Below are positions 15,482 through 22,641 of a DNA stretch of 35,391 nucleotides, one piece after another. The DNA comes from a virus. The first letter of the stretch is position 1. Each line of letters opens with the position of its first letter. The stretch is from the IMG/VR virus record IMGVR_UViG_3300025292_000113, positions 1 to 35,391 of that record. The stretch is one strand, 5' to 3'. Position numbers and translations under genes: made by a program. The notes below the pieces were generated by a model. That model was not told where the DNA came from, searched no databases, and saw nothing but the letters and a program-made list of their open reading frames with translations.

Positions 15482-15614
15482 GAAAGAAATGCGGGGCGTC
15501 GCTCGCAGGCGGATGCCATTCAAGGCCTCGGCCGGCTCGCCCTGCGCAGCTACCCGGCATCATGCATCTCGACCCGTGCTCAGATCACGGTTGAGCCCCT
15601 TCGGGGTGGTTATC

Positions 15615-15691
15615 TGGTTGCGGTGGTCGGCTTCGATCCGACGACAAACAGGGTATGAACCTGCCGCTCTACCTGGCTGAGCTACACCGCG
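15615..15691 (-). tRNA. tRNA-Met(CAT) with initiator-like C1-A72 mismatch
   Basis: The gene is 77 nt with CCA encoded. The acceptor is CGCGGTG/CACCGCA: six pairs plus a C1-A72 mismatch, the hallmark of bacterial initiator tRNA. The D arm is GCTC...GAGC. The anticodon arm is GCAGG-TTCATAC-CCTGT, anticodon CAT. It lacks the full set of three G-C pairs typical of initiators (29-41 is A-T). The T arm is GTCGG-ATCGAAG-CCGAC, a perfect stem but with A instead of T at position 54. The TAG stop of the upstream wHTH gene lies inside the tRNA's 5' end (10-nt overlap). A CAT tRNA modified to read Ile codons is an alternative. Confidence 0.85.
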
Positions 15692-16215
15692 CGTTCGAAC
15701 TTTGCCCCGTTGGCCGCCGTAGCGCCCGCCCTACAGGGGGTAGCGAACAGCTGCCCCTGGTTCGGATCGACGCGCACCTCCAGCGCCGTGACCTGGCGGC
15801 GGAGACGCTTGACCTCCTCGCCCAACTCGGCCGCGAGGAGCGCGGTGTTCCGGCCCGTCTCGATTGCGGCGGCCTGAGCGGCGGCACCGGCCATCAGGTT
15901 TGCCAGCGCGCGGTCTTCGCGCGGCGTGAGCGTGAGCACCTCGTCGCCGATCTCGATCTTCACGGTGCCGTCGGGCATCACGGTCTTGGACATGGGCCGC
16001 GCGGGCGCATGCCGCACCGCCGGCACGAACACGCCGCGCTGCACGCGCACGATGTCGCCCTCGTCCACCAGGACGCCGAGGCGGTCGTCGATGGTGGTGA
16101 GCTTCAGGCCGGTGAGCTCGGCCAGCGTCTCGCGGGTTACCACCTGCTCCTGGGCGTGCAGATCTTGCACAGCCTCCAGCACCACCAGCAGGGTTGATTT
16201 TTGGGCTTCAGCCAT
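15682..16215 (-). CDS. Winged-helix DNA-binding phage protein (candidate regulator)
   Basis: The product has 177 residues from ATG 16215 (MAEAQKSTLLVVLEAVQDLH), chosen because GAGGAG lies 6 nt upstream. Residues 15-65 (VVTRETLAELTGLKLTTIDD, then RLGVLVDEGDIVRVQRGVFV) form a clear winged helix-turn-helix. A beta segment (PDGTVKIEIGDEVLTLTPRE) and a C-terminal coiled coil (LAAELGEEVKRLRRQVTALE) follow. Many phages of this type carry such a gene near the end of the early operon. Because it precedes the late genes it is a candidate late-gene activator, but that is inference. One CCCCCTRTAGGG element lies inside its last codons, and its stop codon lies inside the tRNA-Met gene. Confidence 0.75.
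   Translation of the reverse strand: MAEAQKSTLLVVLEAVQDLHAQEQVVTRETLAELTGLKLTTIDDRLGVLVDEGDIVRVQRGVFVPAVRHAPARPMSKTVMPDGTVKIEIGDEVLTLTPREDRALANLMAGAAAQAAAIETGRNTALLAAELGEEVKRLRRQVTALEVRVDPNQGQLFATPCRAGATAANGAKFERAV
15729..15740 (-). promoter_or_regulatory. CCCCCTRTAGGG element, copy 4 (upstream of the tRNAs, within the wHTH gene)
   Basis: The minus strand reads CCCCCTGTAGGG followed by CGGGCG. The GGG end is 38 nt before the 5' end of tRNA-Met, the same spacing as copy 2 to the terS ATG. Unlike the other copies it lies in coding sequence and lacks the TTCG that follows the core elsewhere. Confidence 0.5.
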
Positions 16216-16229
16216 TCGTTCTCCTCGTT

Positions 16230-16763
16230 TTAAATCCTGGCCAGGGCCCATGCGGCGGCCCGGCGTTCCTTCGGTGTGGCCGGCTGCACGCCTGCCACGA
16301 TGTCCTGCCAGATGGCGACCATCCAGCGGTGGGCGGCGCCGAACCGCTCTACCTTCTCGGCGGCCGGCGCCGGCCCCTGGTCAAGCCAACGGTGGCATGC
16401 CGCGCACCCGTACACGTGCCACTGGTCATCCGCCTTGCGCGCGCCCGCCTTGCCGTGCATCGATTGGTTGCTGTGGCAGGCGACAGTGGTGGCCGGGTCC
16501 GGCTGGCACACACCGGGCACCTGCAGTAGGCAGCGCTGGCCGCGCGCCATTGCCAGCAGCGCCGGGTTGCGTTGCGGCTCGGTCTTGGGCACTGCGCCGC
16601 GGAAGTCGGAATCGTTGATGGCGACCATGCGGACGATGCGACCCGGCACTGGCATCACCTTCGCGATCACCGTGCGGTCTGGGCCCGAAGCGAGATCCAC
16701 GCCGATGACCTGCGGCCGGCGGCGCTTGAACTCGGTGCGCATCAACGGCGCGCTGCGCTTCAT
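16230..16763 (-). CDS. YbcO-type (DUF1364) nuclease
   Basis: The 177-residue protein contains the DUF1364/YbcO core: ARGQRCLLQVPGVCQPDPAT (C78, C86), TVACHSNQSMHG (H97) and YGCAACHRWLDQ (C120, C123, H124). The Cys/His set forms the zinc-supported HNH-like nuclease site of lambda-type phage YbcO, linked to recombination or junction processing. The N-terminal part carries VIGVDLASGPDRTVIAKV (residues 19-36), which resembles the first strand of an RNase H fold and is extra relative to short YbcO proteins. The gene overlaps ninB by ATGA. The neighbours (NinB, RuvC-like) support a recombination role. Confidence 0.82.
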   Translation of the reverse strand: MKRSAPLMRTEFKRRRPQVIGVDLASGPDRTVIAKVMPVPGRIVRMVAINDSDFRGAVPKTEPQRNPALLAMARGQRCLLQVPGVCQPDPATTVACHSNQSMHGKAGARKADDQWHVYGCAACHRWLDQGPAPAAEKVERFGAAHRWMVAIWQDIVAGVQPATPKERRAAAWALARI

Positions 16764-17260
16764 GGCGTGATCGCTCCGATGATCTCGCCCGTGTCAGGGT
16801 CCACCTGCATCCGCTCCCACTGCTCGAAGCTGGCTGGGAACGTCACGCCGAGCTCGCTGGCGGCGAAAGCGCTCACGCGGTCGATGAGCTGGCTGTACCC
16901 CTTCACGCCCAGCTGCTCGGTGCTGACGCGCTCGCGTCTGCGCACCTTCTTGCCGGTCAGCGGGTTCTTCGACGTGACAGTCTTCCAGCCGAGGTACTCA
17001 GCGCGGAAGTGCTCCTTCCAGACCTTCAGGGGGAACTGCTGGTCGTTCGGGCGCGCCTGCGCCGCGATGGTCTTCAACACCACGCCGTGGTAGTACTTCC
17101 GCTGGCGGTCGGTCTTCGCGTCCTCGTGCAGCCGAATCTCCAGCTCAAGGCGCCGGCCGGCGGCCCACTGCTCTTTGCACCAGGGTGCAACGCGCTCGAG
17201 CAGGCTGGTGCGCGCGCGCTCCTGATCGGGCCAGATGACTTGCAGGGCGATGTCTGCCAT
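16760..17260 (-). CDS. ninB: NinB-family recombination protein
   Basis: The 166-residue protein contains LEIRLHEDAKTDRQRKYYHG, the signature of NinB (lambda Orf), then TIAAQARPNDQQFPLKVWKE and a C-terminal segment ending in the VDPDTGEIIGA strand. NinB/Orf binds single-stranded DNA and SSB and can replace RecFOR loading functions. The length is slightly above lambda NinB. A GCGAGGACCGC ribosome binding site precedes the ATG at 17260. The stop overlaps the next ATG (ATGA), linking it to the YbcO nuclease. Confidence 0.88.
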   Translation of the reverse strand: MADIALQVIWPDQERARTSLLERVAPWCKEQWAAGRRLELEIRLHEDAKTDRQRKYYHGVVLKTIAAQARPNDQQFPLKVWKEHFRAEYLGWKTVTSKNPLTGKKVRRRERVSTEQLGVKGYSQLIDRVSAFAASELGVTFPASFEQWERMQVDPDTGEIIGAITP

Positions 17261-17272
17261 GCGGTCCTCGCG

Positions 17273-17857
17273 TCACGCGCCAGTGAGAAGGGCCTTGAGC
17301 TGCCGGAGCGTCTCGCATTCCTTGCCGGCAGCCTGAACCCGCGCTTCCACGTCGAGAGCGATGGCGTCGCACTCGTCGGCGGCGCGCCGCAGCAGCGCGC
17401 CCAGGTTCGCCAGGCGGGAAAGGGAATCGTCCCGCTCTGGAGCGGGAGGCTGGGGCTGCTGCGTAGCAGCGGGTCTGGCGGTGGCGGACATGTCGTGGAA
17501 CTCCTCGGTTGCTTGGGTGATGAGGCGAGCGATGACCCGGATGAAGCTGCCCCGACTGGGTTCCTTCACCAGGCCACGCTCGCAGAGAGTGATGAGGCAA
17601 CCGTCGACCACGGCGCGGTCAACCGTGGCCCCGGCGCGGCGCAGCTCGCTGACGATCTGTTCCTTCGACCAGGGCGCTTGGATGGGCACGGCGCCGAGCA
17701 CCTTCTTGGCCATGCTGTTCAGGCCGCTCTCGATGCGGGCCAACTTCGCTGCGTTCATCACGTCTCCAGGGTTTTGGACGCCTGCCATTCGGAGGCCTTC
17801 CATGACGCCGCGCCCAAAGGACATGCGGCGGGATTGCTCGGTGGGGGTGACCGTCAT
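17273..17857 (-). CDS. Winged-helix phage protein with C-terminal coiled coil
   Basis: The product has 194 residues from ATG 17857 (MTVTPTEQSRRMSFGRGVME), which overlaps the upstream stop by ATGA. Residues about 60-110 (APWSKEQIVSELRRAGATVD, then LITLCERGLVKEPSRGSFIR) look like a winged helix, and the tail LLRRAADECDAIALDVEARV is a coiled coil. The overall plan (wHTH, linker, coiled coil) parallels the 15682-16215 gene. No named family is recognised. A DNA-binding regulatory or replication-accessory role is possible. Confidence 0.65.
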   Translation of the reverse strand: MTVTPTEQSRRMSFGRGVMEGLRMAGVQNPGDVMNAAKLARIESGLNSMAKKVLGAVPIQAPWSKEQIVSELRRAGATVDRAVVDGCLITLCERGLVKEPSRGSFIRVIARLITQATEEFHDMSATARPAATQQPQPPAPERDDSLSRLANLGALLRRAADECDAIALDVEARVQAAGKECETLRQLKALLTGA

Positions 17858-18285
17858 GACTTCACGGCCCTCCGGTAGGGCCACGCGACCATTGCGGCGT
17901 CCCGTTCGTGCTGGTTGCTGCGCGCGGCCCAGCCGGTCACGAGCGCGAAGGCCTCGGCGTCCAGCTTCGCGCCCTTGGCGGTTGGGCTGATGCCGTGGGC
18001 AGGGATGCCCAGGTCACCGCAGATGGCGGTGATGAGGCTGCACCAGGCGTCGATCTGCCCGACGTTGCGGGCGATCTTCAGCGCCGCCGCGCGGCTGCCC
18101 GCAGCCGTCCAGACCTTGGACTCCAGCCGGCTGTCCTCGAAGACCACACGCGCCGGCTTGTAGTGGCGCAGGGTGTGCTCGATGAAGTGCGGCTCGATGG
18201 TCTTCAGAAAGCCGAGGGCGCCGCTGGTGAAGGCGGCCAGGCCCGTGCTCGCGCCGGGGTCGATTCCGAGGATGTGGACCGTCAC
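17854..18285 (-). CDS. RuvC-like Holliday junction resolvase
   Basis: The product has 143 residues from GTG 18285 (VTVHILGIDPGASTGLAAFT), with AGGGAG upstream and a 4-bp GTGA overlap with the previous gene. The acidic residues of an RNase H/RuvC fold are visible: D9 in GIDPGASTG, E50 in ARVVFEDSRLES, and D129 in HERDAAMVAW, which closes the fold. It is shorter than chromosomal RuvC, as are many phage versions. It would cut four-way or branched DNA during recombination or before packaging, in line with NinB and YbcO downstream. Confidence 0.78.
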   Translation of the reverse strand: MTVHILGIDPGASTGLAAFTSGALGFLKTIEPHFIEHTLRHYKPARVVFEDSRLESKVWTAAGSRAAALKIARNVGQIDAWCSLITAICGDLGIPAHGISPTAKGAKLDAEAFALVTGWAARSNQHERDAAMVAWPYRRAVKS

Positions 18286-18545
18286 AGCAATGCTCCCTGC
18301 GGCGAGGTCCGCTGCTGGTCGAGCCGCTGCGCGGCCAGCTTCACGGCGTCGTGCCCCTTCTTCCAGTCGGCGCCCCAGATGTTCCGGAGCGCGGCCTTGT
18401 ACTCCTCGCGAAGCGTGCCGTCCTGGCGCGAGCGCCAGTATTCGGGCCCGTTGGCGATGCCGCGCGCCAGGCATTCCCGGCAGTTCGCGGTGTAGCCGGG
18501 CCAGTCGGCGCGGATGCCTGCCTTGTCGCAGTTCGGGCACGTCAT
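18282..18545 (-). CDS. Small zinc-ribbon phage protein
   Basis: The product has 87 residues from ATG 18545 (MTCPNCDKAGIRADWPGYTA). CPNC near the N-terminus and CREC about 22 residues later form a four-Cys zinc ribbon. The rest is a basic helical region (EEYKAALRNIWGADWKKGHD). It overlaps its neighbours by 4 bp at both ends. No specific function is recognised. Its place before the resolvase suggests a DNA-transaction helper. Confidence 0.65.
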   Translation of the reverse strand: MTCPNCDKAGIRADWPGYTANCRECLARGIANGPEYWRSRQDGTLREEYKAALRNIWGADWKKGHDAVKLAAQRLDQQRTSPQGALL

Positions 18546-18976
18546 GCTGCAATGCCCTCCAACAGAGGCTCGAAGGAGGCCCAGTCCAGGTGTCCGGTCT
18601 TCAGCTTCAGCTCCAGGTCGCAAGCGGCATCGATCAGCGACTTGCGCTGCAGGCCGCCGACCAGACGATCACAGACTTCAAGCCCGGAGCGCAGCGATGC
18701 ACGGCGCGTTGGATCGATGATTGGCACGCCCGCCTGCTCGTACAGGGCGTTGCAGGCGCCGCGCACGATGCGCACGTCCGGCAGATCGTGGTCGATGTCT
18801 TCGGCCATGAGCGCGCCCAACACCACGAACAACACCCGGCCGGCGGCGGCTACGAACTGATCGCTGTCGTCGCCCAGCATGGCGTGAATCTGCGCGCGCA
18901 CGGCGGTCGCATGCCACTGCTTCTCGATGAGGGCCCGGGCGATCAGCCCGAGCGCGGCGGTGCGGCGGCGGGCCAT
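18542..18976 (-). CDS. Hypothetical early-operon phage protein
   Basis: The product has 144 residues from ATG 18976 (MARRRTAALGLIARALIEKQ). It is helical, with no metal motif or membrane segment. A central hydrophobic helix (AAAGRVLFVVLGALMAEDID) and a C-terminal amphipathic helix are visible. The start shares a base with the upstream stop (TGATG) and the end overlaps the next ATG. A longer frame to 19081 is available but would overlap the HNH-like gene. I do not recognise the family. Confidence 0.6.
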   Translation of the reverse strand: MARRRTAALGLIARALIEKQWHATAVRAQIHAMLGDDSDQFVAAAGRVLFVVLGALMAEDIDHDLPDVRIVRGACNALYEQAGVPIIDPTRRASLRSGLEVCDRLVGGLQRKSLIDAACDLELKLKTGHLDWASFEPLLEGIAA

Positions 18977-19503
18977 CAGCGCATCCCTCCCAGCATGTCG
19001 GCGCTGAAATCCCGACGGCTGCGGCCGCGTCGGATGTTCGAAGCAGTCCCGTTCCCGAGATTCCAGTTGCGGTCGAACCACATCGCCGGCTTCTCGCTCG
19101 TGCGGATCTCACGCACCATGTCTTCGGTGAGTCGCGACTTCGCACGTTTCGTGGCCGCCATCCGGCGGGCGGACAGCAGCGACTTCTTGACGCCCTTCAT
19201 CGCCGCAGCGCGCGTGCGCAACACCAGACAGTCCGGATGCACGCAGAGCTCGCAGCTGCACTTCACGCCCACCTGCCGGTTGGCTGGCACGAACCCGCGC
19301 GTGAGAACCCAGAGCACGCGGCGTACGTTGTAGACCCGCCCCGCCCTGCCACCGAGCTTCACCTGCGGGTGCAGGCCGCCAGCGGCGTGGCCGGTCCATT
19401 CGAGGCAGTTGCCTTCGGGCTCGGTGTGCTTCAGCAGGCGCGCGAGCGTCAGTTGCTCGAACACCTCGATCTCGGCATCCCAGGGATTGATCGACGGGAT
19501 CAT
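18976..19503 (-). CDS. HNH-like protein with substituted catalytic histidines
   Basis: The product has 175 residues from ATG 19503 (MIPSINPWDAEIEVFEQLTL). It shares its plan with the HNH gene at 34882: a CLEWTG block (CWPWKG there), a VRRVLW helix, a metal region GVKCSCELCVHPDCLVL, and a C-terminal helix-turn-helix (LTEDMVREIRTSEKP ... ASNIRRGRSRRDF). At the positions of the two catalytic-site His residues of the 34882 protein (H72 and H84) it has Lys81 and Cys92. It may therefore be an inactive or repurposed DNA-binding relative with a Cys-rich zinc site. Overlaps with both neighbours place it firmly in the early operon. Confidence 0.65.
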   Translation of the reverse strand: MIPSINPWDAEIEVFEQLTLARLLKHTEPEGNCLEWTGHAAGGLHPQVKLGGRAGRVYNVRRVLWVLTRGFVPANRQVGVKCSCELCVHPDCLVLRTRAAAMKGVKKSLLSARRMAATKRAKSRLTEDMVREIRTSEKPAMWFDRNWNLGNGTASNIRRGRSRRDFSADMLGGMR

Positions 19504-19730
19504 GCGTGCTCCGGGTTCTGCTCGAAAGCGAGGTCGTTGGCGGGCTGCAGCGCGGCGAAGTGCTCGGCGCACACGTCAAGGCGCGTACGCTCCACGGCCC
19601 GATAGGGGCCCAGCGCGGCCGCTGCGACCAGCGCGCCACGCTGGCGCAGCGAACGGTCGTACACGGCGATCTGATGCAGGTTGCGCTGTGCGGAGACAGC
19701 CACCTGGGCGATGGCGAGTGCGGTGCTCAT
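19500..19730 (-). CDS. Small hypothetical phage protein
   Basis: The product has 76 residues from ATG 19730 (MSTALAIAQVAVSAQRNLHQ), mostly helical and Ala-rich. ATGA overlaps at both ends fix its limits. No family is recognised; it may be a helper of the replication protein encoded upstream. Confidence 0.55.
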   Translation of the reverse strand: MSTALAIAQVAVSAQRNLHQIAVYDRSLRQRGALVAAAALGPYRAVERTRLDVCAEHFAALQPANDLAFEQNPEHA

Positions 19731-20707
19731 GCGGGTACTCCTTGTCGTTGCTCCACCGCCCGGCGGACGCGGGCCGTGTATTGCGGGAACGTTTCGCGGT
19801 CGGCGCTCAGGTCGTGCTCGTTCCATCGGCCCAGGCCGAGTTCCTCTCCCTTCGCTTCGATGGTCGAGCGGTTCTCGTCCCAGGGCTTCTCGGGCATGCC
19901 GGCGCCGGACGCGATGGCCGCAGCCTCGCCGAGCTGACGCTTGACGATGCCCAGCAGGTAGGCGAAGCCCTTGGGCGGCTTGGACTTCGCAGCGATGTCG
20001 GCAGCGGCCTCGAAGGTTTCGACGGGCACGCCCTTGTCGATGAGCGCCAGCAGCTCGGGACTCGACGGGTTCACGTCCGCGATGCCTTTGCTGCGCATGG
20101 CCTTGCATGCCTCCCCGGCTTTCGTCGGGCTTTGCCGATCACCCCCCACCGATCCGGACGTAGTTCGGGAAGTGGTGGTGGTTTCTTCTTTACTGGTACT
20201 GGTACTGGTTCCGGTTCTGGTTCCGGTGTCGTCTCTCCCGGTGTCATTCCGGGTGTCGTCCTGCTGGTGTCCGCCGGTTGTCCCGTGGGACAAATCCGGA
20301 TCACCACTGGTGTCCGATCTGCGCTCCGCCTCCTTCCGCTGGCGGTACTCCGCCTTCCGGCGACGCTCCGCCTCGCGGGCGGCCAGCATTTCCAGGACGC
20401 GCTTCGTCACGGTGTCGTGGTACAGGCGGCCGTCCTCGGCCGCCCACCAGCCGCGCATCAGCTTGGAGCGCACCTTGGCGAACGTCTTCATGGGCATGCC
20501 GATGCGCACGGCGATGAGCTCGTCTTCGTTGGGCAGCGAGCCGCACGGTTCCTGGCGCCAGGCCGTGACCCAAAGCATCAGCAGCCACGGCTTCACGTCC
20601 GCAGGCGCCAGCGCCCAGGTGTCCGACTGCTCGATGCGCTCGTGGTCCAGCTCGAAGCGCCAGCCCTTCGCACGGGTGTCTGCAGGATAGGGAACAGGTC
20701 GCGTCAC
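19727..20707 (-). CDS. DUF1376-type replication protein
   Basis: The product has 326 residues from GTG 20707 (VTRPVPYPADTRAKGWRFEL), which overlaps the methyltransferase stop by GTGA. The N-terminal domain (SDTWALAPADVKPWLLMLWV ... PNEDELIAVRIGMPMKTFAK) matches DUF1376-like winged-helix domains found at the position of phage replication initiators. A basic helix (AAREAERRRKAEYRQRKEAE), a low-complexity Asp/Thr/Gly/Ser linker and a C-terminal part with GFAYLLGIVKRQL follow. It probably starts phage DNA replication or loads the host helicase. The linker is encoded by short DNA repeats that could be the origin. Confidence 0.7.
   Translation of the reverse strand: MTRPVPYPADTRAKGWRFELDHERIEQSDTWALAPADVKPWLLMLWVTAWRQEPCGSLPNEDELIAVRIGMPMKTFAKVRSKLMRGWWAAEDGRLYHDTVTKRVLEMLAAREAERRRKAEYRQRKEAERRSDTSGDPDLSHGTTGGHQQDDTRNDTGRDDTGTRTGTSTSTSKEETTTTSRTTSGSVGGDRQSPTKAGEACKAMRSKGIADVNPSSPELLALIDKGVPVETFEAAADIAAKSKPPKGFAYLLGIVKRQLGEAAAIASGAGMPEKPWDENRSTIEAKGEELGLGRWNEHDLSADRETFPQYTARVRRAVEQRQGVPA
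20181..20265. repeat. Iteron-like repeat cluster inside the replication gene (candidate origin)
   Basis: Minus-strand units GACGACACC (two copies, one followed by CGG and one by GG), GGAACCAG (two copies) and TACCAG (two adjacent copies) lie together and are followed by an A-rich TAAAGAAGAAACC stretch. They encode the Asp/Thr/Gly/Ser linker of the DUF1376 protein. In lambda the origin iterons likewise lie inside gene O. The repeats may equally be just low-complexity coding sequence. Confidence 0.35.
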
Positions 20708-22641
20708 GCAGCCAGCCTTTCCTGCGCGTGGCCGAAGTCGCTGTAGTTCGCTGCCACCAGCAAGCGCATCGGCAGCGGGCTGACGGAGTTGCCGCACATG
20801 CGCACCTGCGCTGTCTTCGTGAGCACCTTCCCGCTCGCAGTGCGGTCGATGGTGTAGTTGCCCGGGAAGTCCTGAGCGTTGTAGAGCTCCCGCGGCGTGA
20901 GCATGCGCAGGCAGATGTCCACGATGACCCACGGTTCGCCCTTGAGCCACACTGTGACCAGCGCCAGCCGGTCGTGCGTGGTGATGGTGGTGGCCGGCTC
21001 GCGCAGGTCGGCCCACTGGCCGCCCGAGGCGTGATAGCGCATCAGAAACGCCGCGCAGCGCAGCGCACCCTCTTCGTGCTCTTTACCCAGGTGGTACTCG
21101 ACCAGCGCCTGGTGCTCGCCGCCGGCTGAGATTGTGGTCAGCGGTTCTCGGGCATCGCGGCCCTCGCTGTTGCGGCGCAGCGTGGTCAAGTGCGCGGTGA
21201 TGAGCTGCTGCTGGCTACCGGTGGTCGTCACAGCCGAAACCGATTCGCGCATGTCGCGCGCGTGCGTCTTGTTGAAGCCGCCATTGGCCTGAACCATGAA
21301 CGCTGTGGCGAGGCTCTGTCCACCACCGCTGGCAGTGATCGTGCCCAGCGAGCCCTCAATGTCGTTCGCGCCATGGCTCCAGCGCTTCCCGCCGTCCTTT
21401 CCCTCGCCGTGACCGGCCTGCACGAGGTATGCCGTTGTCAGGCCATGCTTCTTCCCGCCTGCGGTGACGGTGCCGAGCGCCTGCTGCAGGTCGAGCACGC
21501 GGGGCGCCTGGCCCTCGCGTTCTCCGTAGCCCATTTGCACCAGCACAGCCGCAGCCAGTGCCGTCTCGCCGCCCTTGGCGGTAGTGATGGTGCGCTGCGG
21601 CTGCTGCACGTCGTAGGCGGTGTCACGCGAATGGGTCACAGGAACCGGCGTGGGCGCCAGCAGCATCTTGTGCCCACCAGTCAGCACCGGCCCGATGGGC
21701 TCCGACACTGGCCGCGGCACGTTGTTCGCCATGTTGTTGACGATGAACGGCTCCGGGCAATCCAGCACGAACTTGCGCATGCCATGGGCGATGCGGCGCA
21801 TGGTGGCGTCGGCGAGCGGCTTCTTCCGGTTGAAGATGCTCTGCCCCTCGATGCTCCAGTTGATGCAGTCGGCCGCCGGGCGGTGGGCCTTCAGCTTGCC
21901 CTTCGGCTTCTTCGCGTGCGTTTTCTCCGGCCACACGATGGGCAGCCCGTCGCAACGCGCGATCATGTAGAGGCGTGTGCGCGTGCTGTGCGCGCCGTAG
22001 TCGGCGTTGCAGATGACGCGCCATTGCACGACGTAGCCCATCGCGCGCAGGCCTTCGACGAAGTGCTTCCAGTTGCGGCCGAGCTTCGTCTTGTCCGGCA
22101 CCAGGAACTGACGGTGCCGCGGCACGTACTCGCCTGGGTTCGCGACGCGAAAGGTCTTCCGCTTCGTCACCGGGTCGACCACTTCGTCGAGCGTCACCAC
22201 GCGGCCCGTTTCGGGATCTCGTTTCGCGATGAGCGGCGACCACTGCAGCATCTGCTCGACGTTCTCGAGCGTGATGACATCCGGTCGCACCTTGCCGGCC
22301 CAGCGATGCACTACCCACGCCAACGCGCGAATCTTCTTTGAGCGCGGTTGCCCGCCCTTCGCTTGGCTGTGGTCGGTGCAGTCGGGCGAGGCATGCAGCA
22401 GGCCCACCTGCTGGCCCTTCACCACTGCAAGCGGGTCCACTTCCCAGACATCGGCACGGTAGTGCCGGGTCTGCGGGTGGTTGATCTCGTGCATGCCGAT
22501 GGCGTCGGCATCGTGGTTGACGGCGATATCTACGTGCCTGCCGATTGCCTGCTCGATGCCCGTGCTGGCACCACCGCCACCGGCAAAGAGATCGATCACC
22601 AGCTTCGCGGACAGCGCGAGAACGAATTGAGGGGTCAGCAT
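20704..22641 (-). CDS. DNA cytosine-5 methyltransferase
   Basis: The product has 645 residues from ATG 22641 (MLTPQFVLALSAKLVIDLFA). Motif I is DLFAGGGGAS (17-26). The catalytic loop is ASPDCTDHSQAKGG (C88), with Asp where most enzymes have Pro. Motif VI is TLENVEQ (124-130), motif VIII is STRTRLYMIA, motif IX is RMLTPRELYNAQDFP, and motif X is MCGNSVSPLP. Between VIII and IX an enlarged target-recognition region holds at least five repeats of the kind 'TITxxGG...L.TA.LVQ' (for example LGTVTAGGKKHGLTTAYLVQ, LGTITASGGGQSLATAFMVQ). It probably protects phage DNA from host restriction. The frame is open further upstream, but the start overlapping the previous stop by 7 bp is the credible one. 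Confidence 0.9.
   Translation of the reverse strand: MLTPQFVLALSAKLVIDLFAGGGGASTGIEQAIGRHVDIAVNHDADAIGMHEINHPQTRHYRADVWEVDPLAVVKGQQVGLLHASPDCTDHSQAKGGQPRSKKIRALAWVVHRWAGKVRPDVITLENVEQMLQWSPLIAKRDPETGRVVTLDEVVDPVTKRKTFRVANPGEYVPRHRQFLVPDKTKLGRNWKHFVEGLRAMGYVVQWRVICNADYGAHSTRTRLYMIARCDGLPIVWPEKTHAKKPKGKLKAHRPAADCINWSIEGQSIFNRKKPLADATMRRIAHGMRKFVLDCPEPFIVNNMANNVPRPVSEPIGPVLTGGHKMLLAPTPVPVTHSRDTAYDVQQPQRTITTAKGGETALAAAVLVQMGYGEREGQAPRVLDLQQALGTVTAGGKKHGLTTAYLVQAGHGEGKDGGKRWSHGANDIEGSLGTITASGGGQSLATAFMVQANGGFNKTHARDMRESVSAVTTTGSQQQLITAHLTTLRRNSEGRDAREPLTTISAGGEHQALVEYHLGKEHEEGALRCAAFLMRYHASGGQWADLREPATTITTHDRLALVTVWLKGEPWVIVDICLRMLTPRELYNAQDFPGNYTIDRTASGKVLTKTAQVRMCGNSVSPLPMRLLVAANYSDFGHAQERLAA

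Noticed and set aside
15482-15614. Third tRNA between the two tRNA genes
   Set aside because: No cloverleaf can be drawn; only a weak CCCC-GAA-GGGG hairpin after tRNA-Met.
17009-17878. Plus-strand open frame of 289 codons opposite ninB and the wHTH gene
   Set aside because: Shadow frame; NinB is unmistakable on the minus strand.
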